DNA of 64,000 nucleotides from Agarilytica sp033852175. GTDB lineage: Bacteria > Pseudomonadota > Gammaproteobacteria > Pseudomonadales > Cellvibrionaceae. Under the pieces are notes generated by a model. That model saw only the letters and a program-made list of their open reading frames with translations. It had not been told where the DNA came from and did not search any database. The DNA lies in NCBI GenBank assembly GCA_033852175.1, contig JAWSUY010000001.1:310001-374000 (forward strand), written 5' to 3'. Shown in pieces: positions 1-8,482 of this stretch. The position numbers and the translations under genes were made by a program. How positions within the stretch are numbered: position 1 is the first letter of the stretch; each line of letters opens with the position of its first letter.

Positions 1-41
1 CGCAACAAGGTCGCTGCAACCAGAGGAGGATCAAATTTCAT
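1..41 (-). CDS. sfsA: SfsA (sugar fermentation stimulation protein), N-terminal fragment
   Basis: Only the first 13 codons and two bases are inside the window; the gene runs off the left edge on the minus strand. The peptide reads M-K-F-D-P-P-L-V-A-A-T-L-L-R, which matches the start of SfsA as I recall it (xFxPPLxxATL). SfsA lies next to dksA in many gammaproteobacteria, which supports the call. Here it is divergent from dksA, with a 224-bp gap. SfsA is a DNA-binding protein of poorly defined role linked to maltose metabolism in E. coli. Confidence 0.7.
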   Translation of the reverse strand, partial: MKFDPPLVAATLL

Positions 42-265
42 GACATGTTTTCTCAAGATTTCCAAAAAGAAAGCCAATTGGGCCTATGTATTTGGCGCGA
101 CTTAGTGAAAATCTAGACGCCTCGCGCTATGATAAAACCACTAGCGCAGCTTAGCCAGATCTGGTAGTTTTCTCGCCCGGGTCCAATCGGCCAAATTAAT
201 GGCCCTTGAAAGCAGCTAATGCGCCCCAAAATAGTGTCCGAATCTAAGCAAAAGGCTACATCGAG

Positions 266-706
266 ATGCCAGAATCACAAACAAAACCGGGCTTTGCTCT
301 AGGCGACTTCATTCCATACGAATTGAAGGACGGCGAAGAGTACATGAACGACTCACAAAGAGCACATTTCCGCGACTTACTTATGTCATGGAAAACAGAG
401 CTGATGGAAGAAGTTGACCGCACAGTTAGTCACATGAAAGACGAAGCGGCAAACTTCCCAGATCCTGCTGACCGCGCCAGCCAAGAAGAAGAGTTTAGCC
501 TAGAGCTTCGCACTCGAGACAGAGAGCGAAAACTTATCAAGAAGATTGATAGCACTCTAGAATTACTTGGCACTGATGATTACGGTTATTGCGACGCTTG
601 CGGCGTAGAGATCGGCGTTAGACGTCTCGAGGCACGCCCGACTGCAACATTATGCGTGGACTGTAAGACTCTAGACGAAATCAAAGAACGACAAACGCTC
701 GGCTAA
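266..706 (+). CDS. dksA: RNA polymerase-binding transcription factor DksA
   Basis: Full-length 146-residue DksA. It binds the secondary channel of RNA polymerase and, with ppGpp, controls stable-RNA and amino-acid biosynthesis promoters. The coiled-coil tip motif D-P-A-D-R-A (Asp66, Asp69, Ala71) is intact, as is the C4 zinc finger (Cys109, Cys112, Cys130, Cys133). That makes it the classical zinc-containing form rather than the Cys-poor DksA2. gluQ follows 86 bp downstream, the usual arrangement. A stem-loop (716-756) sits in the gap between them. Confidence 0.97.
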   Translation: MPESQTKPGFALGDFIPYELKDGEEYMNDSQRAHFRDLLMSWKTELMEEVDRTVSHMKDEAANFPDPADRASQEEEFSLELRTRDRERKLIKKIDSTLELLGTDDYGYCDACGVEIGVRRLEARPTATLCVDCKTLDEIKERQTLG

Positions 707-715
707 GTCTTATTT

Positions 716-756
716 GAATGCTTGGCGTGTTCGACTTTCGACTCGCCAAGTCATTC
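716..756 (+). terminator. Stem-loop after dksA
   Basis: GAATG-CTTGGCG (716-727) pairs with CGCCAAG-t-CATTC (744-756), a 12-bp stem with one bulge and a 16-nt loop, starting 10 bp after the dksA stop. No T-tract follows, so it may be an attenuating or mRNA-stabilising hairpin between dksA and gluQ rather than a true intrinsic terminator. Confidence 0.45.
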
Positions 757-792
757 AGAATGAGGGCGTAAGTAACATTTTGGCCTCGCCTC

Positions 793-1710
793 ATGCCTTT
801 TCCGCATTCCTCAGACGACTTCCAATATATTGGTCGATTCGCACCATCCCCAAGCGGCCCTCTGCACATGGGCTCTTTGATGTGCGCGCTTGCCAGCTAT
901 CTGGACGCAAAACACAACCAGGGTAAATGGCTACTTCGAATAGAGGACATTGACCCCCCCAGAGAACCCCCAGGAGCCAGCAAGGCCATTCAGCAGTCCC
1001 TAGCGTCACACGGATTACACTGGGACGGCAACGTGACTTTTCAAAGCGATCACTCAGAACGCTACACTGACTCACTTAACGCTTTGCGCAAAGCCAACCT
1101 TCTATATCAATGCGCCTGCACTCGAAAAAGATTAGCCAGTATTGCTGTTGCATATGATGGAAACTGTCGCTCATTAAAACCAGAGAATGACACCCCCTCA
1201 TCAACCCGACTAAACATCGAGCTCGCCTGCCAACAAAACTCACTGAGCCCATTGATTTGCGTGAGAGATAAACTTCAGGAACCGACAAGCGAAGACCTCA
1301 GCCATGATGGCGATTTCATTATTCACAGGAAAGATGGTCTCTTTGCTTACCAACTGGCGGTTGTTGTCGACGATATTAATCAGGGGATAACCCATATCGT
1401 AAGGGGCTCCGATCTATACGACTGCACAGGGAAGCAGGTTTTTTTGACGCAACTATTGAGCGGAACCAGGATAGAGTATGCACATATACCAGTTTTGTGC
1501 GCACATGACGGCAACAAATTAAGCAAGCAAAACCATGCCCATGGCATTGATAATCACAATGCGCCACAAAACCTACTTCTAGCACTGAGGCACCTACGAC
1601 AATCCCCGCCACCTGAACTTGAACCCAGCCCGACTGAAGACATACTTTCTTGGGCCATCAAAAATTGGGACATCAATAACCTATCTCTACGCGAAAAAGT
1701 TTTTCTTTAG
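793..1710 (+). CDS. gluQ: Glutamyl-Q tRNA(Asp) synthetase
   Basis: 305 residues. GluQ is a truncated paralogue of GluRS that lacks the anticodon-binding domain and attaches glutamate to the queuosine base of tRNA(Asp). Visible are the class I HIGH-like motif H-M-G-S (25-28) after G-R-F-A-P-S-P-S-G, zinc-site cysteines (Cys107, Cys109, Cys125), the G-S-D-L segment near 205, and the KMSKS-like K-L-S-K-Q (242-246). The length fits the family (about 290-310). It sits between dksA and the cbr genes, as in pseudomonads. Confidence 0.95.
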   Translation: MPFPHSSDDFQYIGRFAPSPSGPLHMGSLMCALASYLDAKHNQGKWLLRIEDIDPPREPPGASKAIQQSLASHGLHWDGNVTFQSDHSERYTDSLNALRKANLLYQCACTRKRLASIAVAYDGNCRSLKPENDTPSSTRLNIELACQQNSLSPLICVRDKLQEPTSEDLSHDGDFIIHRKDGLFAYQLAVVVDDINQGITHIVRGSDLYDCTGKQVFLTQLLSGTRIEYAHIPVLCAHDGNKLSKQNHAHGIDNHNAPQNLLLALRHLRQSPPPELEPSPTEDILSWAIKNWDINNLSLREKVFL

Positions 1711-1813
1711 CACCCACGCCCCCTTAAACACCTTAGCCCTCCATTAACGGAAGCGCTGTTTACGAGCCCACTAGCTTTGTTACACTGCGCCTTCACATCC
1801 ATGGGCAAAATTC

Positions 1814-1990
1814 ATGAACAAACAACGTCCACTGCTCATCTTAATTTTGCTGATTTACATCTTCACGCCCAGTATTTTCAAATGGATGATTAGCGAAGAC
1901 GGCCACTGGTATCGCCCATTCATCATATGGCTAGCCGTAATAGTCGCCGCATTTCTTTTGCAATTGAGAAGAAAAAACCATGACATTTAG
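1814..1990 (+). CDS. cbrX: Small two-helix membrane protein overlapping cbrA (CbrX-like)
   Basis: A 58-codon ORF starting at ATG 1814 and ending at TAG 1988-1990, so it overlaps the cbrA start (1980) by 11 bp in another frame. The product begins M-N-K-Q-R-P-L and has a hydrophobic stretch (about 7-22), a polar W-M-I-S-E-D-G-H-W-Y-R-P loop, a second hydrophobic stretch (about 36-50) and a basic tail. It is therefore a predicted inner-membrane hairpin. In Pseudomonas a small membrane ORF, cbrX, precedes and overlaps cbrA and couples its translation. Position, size and topology agree, so I infer an orthologue; I could not align the sequences. Confidence 0.75.
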   Translation: MNKQRPLLILILLIYIFTPSIFKWMISEDGHWYRPFIIWLAVIVAAFLLQLRRKNHDI

Positions 1991-4946
1991 CTTTCTTCAC
2001 GTTGCCCTCATTGGCGTCGTCTACATATTGATCCTCTTTGGTATCGCCCATGCGACAGAGAAAGGCTGGATCCCCGATAAGGTCGTATTCCACCCTATCG
2101 TCTATGTATTTTCATTGGGAGTTTTTGCGAGCGCCTGGTCATTTTATGGCGTAATTGACTTGGCTCAACGCTATGGCTACGGAGCTTTAGCTTACTATCT
2201 CGGTACAGGAATATTGTTTTTATTCGCTCCGCTCACACTAAAACCGCTGATGGAACTCGCCAGACGCTATCAAATCACGTCAACAGCAGACCTTTTTACT
2301 TTTCGCTACCACAGCCACTCCGTTGGCGGCTTCGTTACATTTTGCATGCTTTTCGCCATGATACCGTTGCTCGCCCTTCAAATTCAGGCGGTCGGCGATA
2401 CCATTCACATTCTTACCCTTTATTCCGCAAAAGAGATGAATCCCGTAGGCCTAACATTTGGCTCTCGTGAAATGCTTGCTTTGATTTACTGCATTGTCAT
2501 TGCCTTTTTTGCTATGTCGTTTGGCGCCAACCGTGAACGCCACAAAGGCCTCATTACCGCGATGGCATTTGAATCCCTAGTCAAATTATGCGGCTTATTA
2601 GCTGTAGGCTTTTTTGCCGCTTATTACGTATTTAACGGCTTAGGTGACATTGATAACTGGCTAACGGAAAATCCGATTTACATGGAGGAATTACACTCAA
2701 CAACAAATGTATCTTCCTTCCATACAATGCTATTGGTATTTATTTCGACAGCAGTTGCAATGCCTCACTTTTTTCACATGGCCGTAGTAGAAAACACAAC
2801 AAAGGAATCATCACGCATTGTAAGCTGGGCTTTCCCTTTGTTTCTTTTTTTTATGGCACTGCCCGTTTTCCCAATTCTATGGGCCGGAATAAAACTCGAA
2901 AGCCAAATACCCGTTGAGTATTTTCCACTTGCGATCCCTATCGCCTCAGGTAACGCCACCTTTACGATTATTGCATTTATCGCTGGCCTGTCAGCTGCAA
3001 CAGGAGCCATGATTGCAATCGCTTTATCTCTTGCGACCATGATCATGAACCACTGGATACTCCCAGCAACGCCTCTAAGAACAAAAAAAGGGATTTACGC
3101 TCAGCTTATTCAGATTAAAAAAATCTTGATCGCTGTTGTTATTGCAACCGGCTATGCATTTTATATAGCCCTAAACAATGAATTTAATTTAACCGACTTA
3201 GCCATTTGTGCATTTATAGCCACTCTGCAATTTTTGCCGGGAATTATTGGCGTTGTATATTGGCCTCTGGGAAATGTACGCGGTTTTGTTGCAGGTTTAT
3301 TCGTCGGGATGACGGTTTGGTTTTGGGGGATTTTCATCCCCATGCTTTCCGGTGATCACGAATATTTAGTTGATGTGTTTGACCAAAATTTTGCGCTGGG
3401 CATCGATCTATGGACGGAAATCTCGCTGTGGTCTTTAGCGTTAAATGCAGGGGTTTTCGTTGTCATATCTCAGTTAACCAAACAATCAGACGCAGAGCGC
3501 TACAGCGCAGAATTATGCTCTCAGGATGAACTCAGCCACCCTATTCGATCAACCCTCGACTGCCGTTCGCCAGAAGAAATGATTAAGCGTCTCAGCAGCC
3601 GCATCGGTGAATCCACTGCGCAAATTGAAATGGACAAGGCCCTTTTGAGCTTGGGACTTAACCCGAATGAAAGTCGCCCTTATGCTTTACGCCGACTGCG
3701 AGATGAAGTTGAAGCCAACTTATCTGGGCTACTTGGCATTGCAATGGCTAACGAGATCATCAACACCCAATTGCCCTTCATTGTTCCTGAGACAGACGCC
3801 GCCACGGATATCACTTTTGTCGAAAACCGCTTGAGCGATATGCGTGACGAATTGACCGGCGTTGCCGCTGAACTTAACCAGTTGCGACTCTACCACCGTC
3901 GAACATTCGAAGAATTACCTCTTGCTGCATGCTCGATAGGTAAAGATATGGAAATCATGTTGTGGAATAGCGCAATGGAAGACCTTACCGGTATCCGCAG
4001 TGAGGTTGTCACAGGGTCAACTATGGAAGAAATGCTAGACCCCTGGGGGCCATTACTCACGGATTTTCTCGCGTCAGGAAAAGCGCATTATTACAAACAG
4101 CAAGTAGAACTAGCAGGCAAGATCCATTGGATTTCTATCCATAAAGCCGTAATACCATCGTCTTTTGTCCGTAAAGTCGAAAGCCAAGTTATCTTGCTTG
4201 AAGACGTCACCCACTTACAGCAGCTAGAAAACGAATTAATCCACAGCGAACGGCTAGCCTCTATCGGACGCCTCGCCGCTGGTGTCGCCCACGAAATCGG
4301 CAACCCCGTTACAGGTATTGCTTGCCTAGCACAAAATATGAAATACGAAACCGAGAACGAAGAGGTATTAGAATCCGCCGCACAAATACTCTCCCAAACA
4401 GACCGCGTAAGCCGAATTGTTCAGTCACTCGTTAGCTTTTCGCATTCAGGCCGGCATGATCAGGAGCATATTGCAGAAAGTGTTAATTTGTGGGAATGCG
4501 CCAACGAAGCAATCAACCTGGTGGCCTTACAAAAAGAGCTCGGCACCATGCATTATGAAAACACTATCCCCGAAAACCTGAGGTTTATTGGCGACGGCCA
4601 ACGCATGATTCAAGTATTTGTAAATTTACTGTCCAATGCCCGTGACGCTAGCCCTTCCGAATCCCGAATTCACATACATGCAGAAGAACATGCCCCCGAA
4701 TTACACGTATCTGTAACTGACGAAGGCTCTGGTATTCCTGACGAAATTCAAGACCAGATTCTCGAACCGTTTTTCACCACAAAAGAGCCGGGAGAAGGCA
4801 CAGGGCTAGGATTGGCAATGGTGTATAGCATCATAGACGCGCACAAAGGCAGTATTGAAGTCATCAGCCCAGCCGCCCCCCTGTTACAGAAGGGCACAAA
4901 ATTCGTGTTAAAACTGCCCATGCCCCTTGAATCTGCAGAGCGTTAG
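1980..4946 (+). CDS. cbrA: Sensor histidine kinase CbrA (SSF transporter-kinase fusion)
   Basis: 988 residues. The N-terminal ~480 residues are a sodium/solute symporter-like (SSF) domain with about a dozen hydrophobic segments. A STAC-type linker (~515-610), a PAS domain (~640-750), a HisKA domain with phospho-acceptor His771 in A-H-E-I-G-N-P, and a HATPase domain (N-box N-L-L-S-N-A-R-D, D-E-G-S-G-I-P, G-T-G-L-G-L-A) follow. Domain order and length match Pseudomonas CbrA, which governs carbon/nitrogen balance and histidine/amino-acid use. No receiver domain is attached; cbrB follows 159 bp downstream. Translation probably couples to the overlapping cbrX. The signal sensed is not evident from the sequence. 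Confidence 0.93.
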   Translation: MTFSFLHVALIGVVYILILFGIAHATEKGWIPDKVVFHPIVYVFSLGVFASAWSFYGVIDLAQRYGYGALAYYLGTGILFLFAPLTLKPLMELARRYQITSTADLFTFRYHSHSVGGFVTFCMLFAMIPLLALQIQAVGDTIHILTLYSAKEMNPVGLTFGSREMLALIYCIVIAFFAMSFGANRERHKGLITAMAFESLVKLCGLLAVGFFAAYYVFNGLGDIDNWLTENPIYMEELHSTTNVSSFHTMLLVFISTAVAMPHFFHMAVVENTTKESSRIVSWAFPLFLFFMALPVFPILWAGIKLESQIPVEYFPLAIPIASGNATFTIIAFIAGLSAATGAMIAIALSLATMIMNHWILPATPLRTKKGIYAQLIQIKKILIAVVIATGYAFYIALNNEFNLTDLAICAFIATLQFLPGIIGVVYWPLGNVRGFVAGLFVGMTVWFWGIFIPMLSGDHEYLVDVFDQNFALGIDLWTEISLWSLALNAGVFVVISQLTKQSDAERYSAELCSQDELSHPIRSTLDCRSPEEMIKRLSSRIGESTAQIEMDKALLSLGLNPNESRPYALRRLRDEVEANLSGLLGIAMANEIINTQLPFIVPETDAATDITFVENRLSDMRDELTGVAAELNQLRLYHRRTFEELPLAACSIGKDMEIMLWNSAMEDLTGIRSEVVTGSTMEEMLDPWGPLLTDFLASGKAHYYKQQVELAGKIHWISIHKAVIPSSFVRKVESQVILLEDVTHLQQLENELIHSERLASIGRLAAGVAHEIGNPVTGIACLAQNMKYETENEEVLESAAQILSQTDRVSRIVQSLVSFSHSGRHDQEHIAESVNLWECANEAINLVALQKELGTMHYENTIPENLRFIGDGQRMIQVFVNLLSNARDASPSESRIHIHAEEHAPELHVSVTDEGSGIPDEIQDQILEPFFTTKEPGEGTGLGLAMVYSIIDAHKGSIEVISPAAPLLQKGTKFVLKLPMPLESAER

Positions 4947-5105
4947 CGTAACACTAGGGCGCTTAATCTTTTTTAGCGAATGTTAACTAGAGACCGAACG
5001 CCCCTATTAACACTGCGTAACACTGCGGCATTCCCGATTATTCGATTTTAATTACCTAATACTAAAAGCTGTATTTACATGCAGCCATAACAAGTAAAAA
5101 CGTTT

Positions 5106-6509
5106 ATGAGCAAGATACTGATTGTTGAAGATGAAGTTATTATTCGCACCGCACTGCGAAAACTTTTAACTCGAAATAAGTACGATGTTAAGGAAGCAGG
5201 CTCCGTCAATGAAGCCATAGGCAAACACAAACTCGATAACTTCGACCTCATCATTAGCGATCTGAGACTTCCAGGCGCACCCGGCACAGACCTCATAAAA
5301 CTCGCAGACGAAATCCCCGTTCTCATCATGACAAGCTACGCTAGCCTCCGCTCTGCTGTCGACTCTATGCGCATGGGCGCCGTCGATTACATAGCCAAGC
5401 CATTCGACCATGACGAAATGCTTGCCGCTGTTAAACGTATCATTGGCAAATCAAGCTCGATACAACGCCTTGCGCTCAACACGAAAGGGAATGATACAGC
5501 TATAGAGGGAATGATCGGCACAAGTGCCGTGATGAAAGTGCTCTACGCAAAAATCCACAAAGTAGCACCGACTAGCGCCACAGTGTTAGTCACAGGAGAG
5601 ACCGGAACAGGCAAAGAACTTGTCGCCCAAGCGCTTCATCGCGAAAGTCCGCGCAAAGATAAACCGCTTATCTCCGTCAACTGCGCTGCGATTCCCGAAA
5701 CACTCATTGAAGCAGAGCTATTCGGGCATGAAAAAGGCGCCTTCACAGGGGCCGCCACGACGCGTGAAGGCCTTGTCGCTGCAGCCGATAACGGTACGTT
5801 ATTTTTAGATGAGATTGGCGAACTGCCACTTGAGGCACAAGCTCGATTACTTCGCGTTTTACAAGAGGGCGAAGTTCGCCCAATTGGCGCTATCGTATCC
5901 AAGAAGGTAGATATCCGCCTTGTTGCGGCAACGCATCGCGACCTAGGGCGATTAGTTCGCGAGCGAAAATTTCGCGAAGACCTTTATTTCAGAATCAACG
6001 TCCTCCAAATTAAGTTACCCCCTCTCAGAGAGCGAGGTAAAGATATTTTGACCTTGGCGGAAACTTTTGTCAGACGCTTCTGCACAGAGATGCGTAAAGA
6101 GCCCCTGTCATTAACACCCGAGGCAATCCAAGCCATTACCACCTACACCTGGCCAGGCAATATTCGCGAGCTTGAAAACGCCATGCAACGGTCGGTCATT
6201 CTTTGTGAAGACGAAAAAGAAATTGATCATACCGAGTTGGCTATCGACTTAGACCTCGTTCGGGTTGATCCAGAGCTCTATCGAGAGCCTACACACCCGC
6301 CCACGATAAACGAGCCTCACCCAAGCGAGCCCAACGAGGATTTATCGCTAGAGGACTACTTTCAGCGCTTTGTCCTTGAGCATCAAGACAGCATGAGCGA
6401 GACCGAATTGGCGAGAAAACTTGGTGTTAGCCGAAAATGTCTTTGGGAACGCCGACAGCGCCTTGGCATCCCACGTAAAAAACCTACCCAATCCGCCGCC
6501 ACGAAATAA
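5106..6509 (+). CDS. cbrB: Sigma-54-dependent response regulator CbrB
   Basis: 467 residues of NtrC-type architecture. The receiver domain has phospho-acceptor Asp52 in I-S-D-L-R-L-P. The central AAA+ domain has Walker A G-E-T-G-T-G-K-E, the sigma-54-contacting G-A-F-T-G-A loop and Walker B L-F-L-D-E-I-G. The C-terminal Fis-type helix-turn-helix (~435-460) reads T-E-L-A-R-K-L-G-V-S-R-K. It is the cognate activator of CbrA. A likely direct target lies immediately downstream: a CbrB-type inverted repeat (6642-6668) and a sigma-54 promoter (6766-6781) ahead of the crcZ-like RNA. Confidence 0.95.
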   Translation: MSKILIVEDEVIIRTALRKLLTRNKYDVKEAGSVNEAIGKHKLDNFDLIISDLRLPGAPGTDLIKLADEIPVLIMTSYASLRSAVDSMRMGAVDYIAKPFDHDEMLAAVKRIIGKSSSIQRLALNTKGNDTAIEGMIGTSAVMKVLYAKIHKVAPTSATVLVTGETGTGKELVAQALHRESPRKDKPLISVNCAAIPETLIEAELFGHEKGAFTGAATTREGLVAAADNGTLFLDEIGELPLEAQARLLRVLQEGEVRPIGAIVSKKVDIRLVAATHRDLGRLVRERKFREDLYFRINVLQIKLPPLRERGKDILTLAETFVRRFCTEMRKEPLSLTPEAIQAITTYTWPGNIRELENAMQRSVILCEDEKEIDHTELAIDLDLVRVDPELYREPTHPPTINEPHPSEPNEDLSLEDYFQRFVLEHQDSMSETELARKLGVSRKCLWERRQRLGIPRKKPTQSAATK

Positions 6510-6547
6510 CGATTCGTTACACTTCAAATTCGATCAAATCAATATTT

Positions 6548-6580
6548 ATGCTTTTTGCTCCACTTTGAGGCAAAAAGCAT
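6548..6580 (+). terminator. Stem-loop after cbrB
   Basis: A perfect 11-bp inverted repeat, ATGCTTTTTGC (6548-6558) and GCAAAAAGCAT (6570-6580), with an 11-nt loop, 38 bp after the cbrB stop. It plausibly ends cbrB transcription and insulates the RNA promoter downstream. No long T-run follows. Confidence 0.55.
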
Positions 6581-6641
6581 CATGCCGCGCCGCAGCAAGA
6601 CCCCATACACGTCAAAATCGAGCTTTTTCAGCCAAAAAATG

Positions 6642-6668
6642 TGTTACCCGCGCCGAAACAAGGTAACA
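6642..6668 (+). promoter_or_regulatory. Candidate CbrB upstream activating site
   Basis: Inverted repeat TGTTAC-N15-GTAACA with both hexamers perfect, centred about 110 bp upstream of the sigma-54 element. This matches the CbrB recognition pattern I recall from Pseudomonas crcZ promoters (paired TGTTAC/GTAACA half-sites). Extra half-site-like sequences lie nearby: CGTTAC at about 6514 and GGTAACGA at about 6683. Confidence 0.7.
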
Positions 6669-6765
6669 AGCATCGGCACATATGGTAACGAGAATCCATA
6701 ACCAAAGGGTATTAAAACACCCCCAAAAAACTGCAAGCCATTGATTATAAAGAGCTTTTCAATGT

Positions 6766-6781
6766 TGGCGCGGAACCTGCT
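6766..6781 (+). promoter_or_regulatory. Sigma-54 (-24/-12) promoter of the crcZ-like RNA
   Basis: TGGCGCGGAACCTGCT has GG at 6767-6768 and GC at 6779-6780 with the required 10-bp spacing. It differs from the consensus TGGCAC-N5-TTGC at two positions. It predicts a start near 6791-6793, immediately before the CA-motif cluster. An NtrC-family activator gene (cbrB) and a matching activator site lie just upstream. Confidence 0.75.
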
Positions 6782-6791
6782 ATAGCTGAGG

Positions 6792-7030
6792 TACAATAAA
6801 AACAATAAATAATAATAAAAACGAAAGCTATAACGAATAACAACAATAAATAATAAAAACAAAGCTTTACGAAAATAATAAGAACAATAAATAATAATAA
6901 AGATAATAAGAAACTGACTTGCGTACATTGGAATGGGCTAGAATATTTGGACACGGAAGTGCCAGAGTTGATAATAAGATAACAACTAATAAAGTTTCTA
7001 CGGGAAGGCTAAAGCTTTCCCGTTTTGATT
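6792..7030 (+). ncRNA. crcZ: CrcZ-like Hfq/Crc-sequestering small RNA
   Basis: Between cbrB and pcnB, exactly where Pseudomonas carries crcZ. From about 6798 to 6900 there are roughly a dozen overlapping AANAAYAA motifs (for example at 6798, 6801, 6808, 6811, 6839, 6842, 6849, 6855, 6874, 6880, 6883, 6890 and 6893). These are the A-rich CA motifs bound by the distal face of Hfq with Crc. The RNA would start near 6792 from a sigma-54 promoter and end at an intrinsic terminator at about 7000-7030, giving roughly 235 nt, shorter than the ~400-nt Pseudomonas RNA. Inferred function: when CbrAB is active the RNA titrates Hfq/Crc and relieves catabolite repression. No convincing ORF lies in it. A Crc gene is not in the window, so this part stays inference. 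Confidence 0.82.
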
Positions 7031-7031
7031 T
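7000..7031 (+). terminator. Rho-independent terminator of the crcZ-like RNA
   Basis: ACGGGAA (7000-7006) pairs with TTCCCGT (7017-7023), with an inner GCT/AGC extension, followed by a broken T-rich tail (TTTGATTT). It ends the predicted RNA about 100 bp before pcnB. Confidence 0.8.
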
Positions 7032-7132
7032 CTCCCTTTTGAAAAAATCACCGCCTTCGCAACATTACTCATCAACAGATTCTGTTACACTCCCTGAATC
7101 TTCGAATTTATCTACGTAAAATTCCCAAATCT

Positions 7133-8482
7133 ATGCTGAAACGGCTGTATAAACTGCTTAAACCATCCAACTCGAACTCGCCCCTCATCATTCAAGAGAA
7201 CGAGCACAATATCTCCGAGCGCGACATAAGCAGAAGCGCTTTAAGAGTTGTTGATCAACTCAGAAAAAATGGCTTTGTAGCCTATCTTGTTGGTGGTTGC
7301 GTAAGAGACCTGCTTCTCGATGGCACCCCAAAAGATTTTGACGTTGCTACAGATGCTACTCCAGAACAAGTTAAAAGCACATTCAGCCGTAACGCTCGCA
7401 TTATTGGACGTCGCTTTCGTATTGTGCACGTACGCTTCGGACGAGAAATAATTGAAGTTACCACTTTCCGGGGCAACCCAGCAGAAGCTAAAACGAAAGC
7501 CAAAGCCGATCACAACCAATCGGAAAAAGGCATCCTGCTACGCGATAACGTCTATGGCGATATCAAGTCAGATGCACTCAGAAGAGACTTTACCGTTAAC
7601 GCGCTTTACTACTCGCCAGAAGACGGCACCATTCTCGATTACGCTGGCGGTATAGAAGATTTACAAAAACGTCAGCTACGCATAATTGGCGACCCGAACG
7701 CACGCTACAAAGAAGACCCGGTACGCATGCTTCGCGCCGTGCGCTTTGCCTCCAAGCTTGGCTTTGCGTTAACCCCTGAAAGCGAATCCCCCATATACAA
7801 ACACGCGGACTACTTAGCCGACATCCCGGCTGCACGTCTATTTGAAGAAGTCCTAAAACTTTTCATTTCTGGTTCCGCAACTGCTGTACTCACCAAACTA
7901 CGTGAATATGGTTTATTAAAATTTCTCTTTCCCGGTGCCAATAACTGCCTAGACAGCGGAATTGAGTACTACGAAAAGCTAATTTTTGCGATGGTCTCCA
8001 ATACCGATAGACGTCTTCGCAGTAATAAACGTGTTGCACCGGCGTTTATTTACGCAGCCATGCTATGGCCTCCGTTACACGCAAAAATAAAAGAATTAGT
8101 AGAAGAACAGAAGCTAAGCCACCATGACGCGACTCAACATGCCTCAACGGGCGTCATCAGTGAACAGCTATCCTACACATCTATCCCCAAACGCTTTTTA
8201 ATTACAGTTCGCGAGATATGGGCGCTGCAACAAAAACTCAGCAGACGCGAAGGCAAGCGGGCGCTGCAAACTTTGGAACATCCACGCTTTCGCGCTGCAT
8301 ACGATTTTCTACTATTGCGCGAAGAAGCCGGTGAACAGTTAGACGGCTTAGGGCTCTGGTGGACACGCTTTCAAGATGCCGATGAAGGTGAGCGTACCGA
8401 TATGATTGAGAAACTACCAAAAAGTACAAAAAAACGACCGCGCAGACGCAAATCTTCGGCAAAACCCAAAAGCAATGACTGA
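7133..8482 (+). CDS. pcnB: Poly(A) polymerase I
   Basis: 449 residues. It adds poly(A) tails to RNA 3' ends to promote decay. The nucleotidyltransferase core shows L-V-G-G-C-V-R-D-L-L-L followed by the catalytic D-F-D-V-A-T-D (~66-72), then R-R-D-F-T-V-N-A-L-Y, the R-I-I-G-D-P segment and the R-F-A-S-K-L-G helix. A highly basic C-terminal tail (K-K-R-P-R-R-R-K) distinguishes PcnB from CCA-adding enzymes. Its stop overlaps the folK start (ATGACTGA, 8475-8482), so the two are co-translated. Confidence 0.95.
   Translation: MLKRLYKLLKPSNSNSPLIIQENEHNISERDISRSALRVVDQLRKNGFVAYLVGGCVRDLLLDGTPKDFDVATDATPEQVKSTFSRNARIIGRRFRIVHVRFGREIIEVTTFRGNPAEAKTKAKADHNQSEKGILLRDNVYGDIKSDALRRDFTVNALYYSPEDGTILDYAGGIEDLQKRQLRIIGDPNARYKEDPVRMLRAVRFASKLGFALTPESESPIYKHADYLADIPAARLFEEVLKLFISGSATAVLTKLREYGLLKFLFPGANNCLDSGIEYYEKLIFAMVSNTDRRLRSNKRVAPAFIYAAMLWPPLHAKIKELVEEQKLSHHDATQHASTGVISEQLSYTSIPKRFLITVREIWALQQKLSRREGKRALQTLEHPRFRAAYDFLLLREEAGEQLDGLGLWWTRFQDADEGERTDMIEKLPKSTKKRPRRRKSSAKPKSND

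Noticed and set aside
6745..6954. A minus-strand open frame over the crcZ-like region
   Set aside because: Its composition (runs of Phe, Leu, Ile and Tyr) is the antisense of the A-rich CA-motif array, not a plausible membrane protein.
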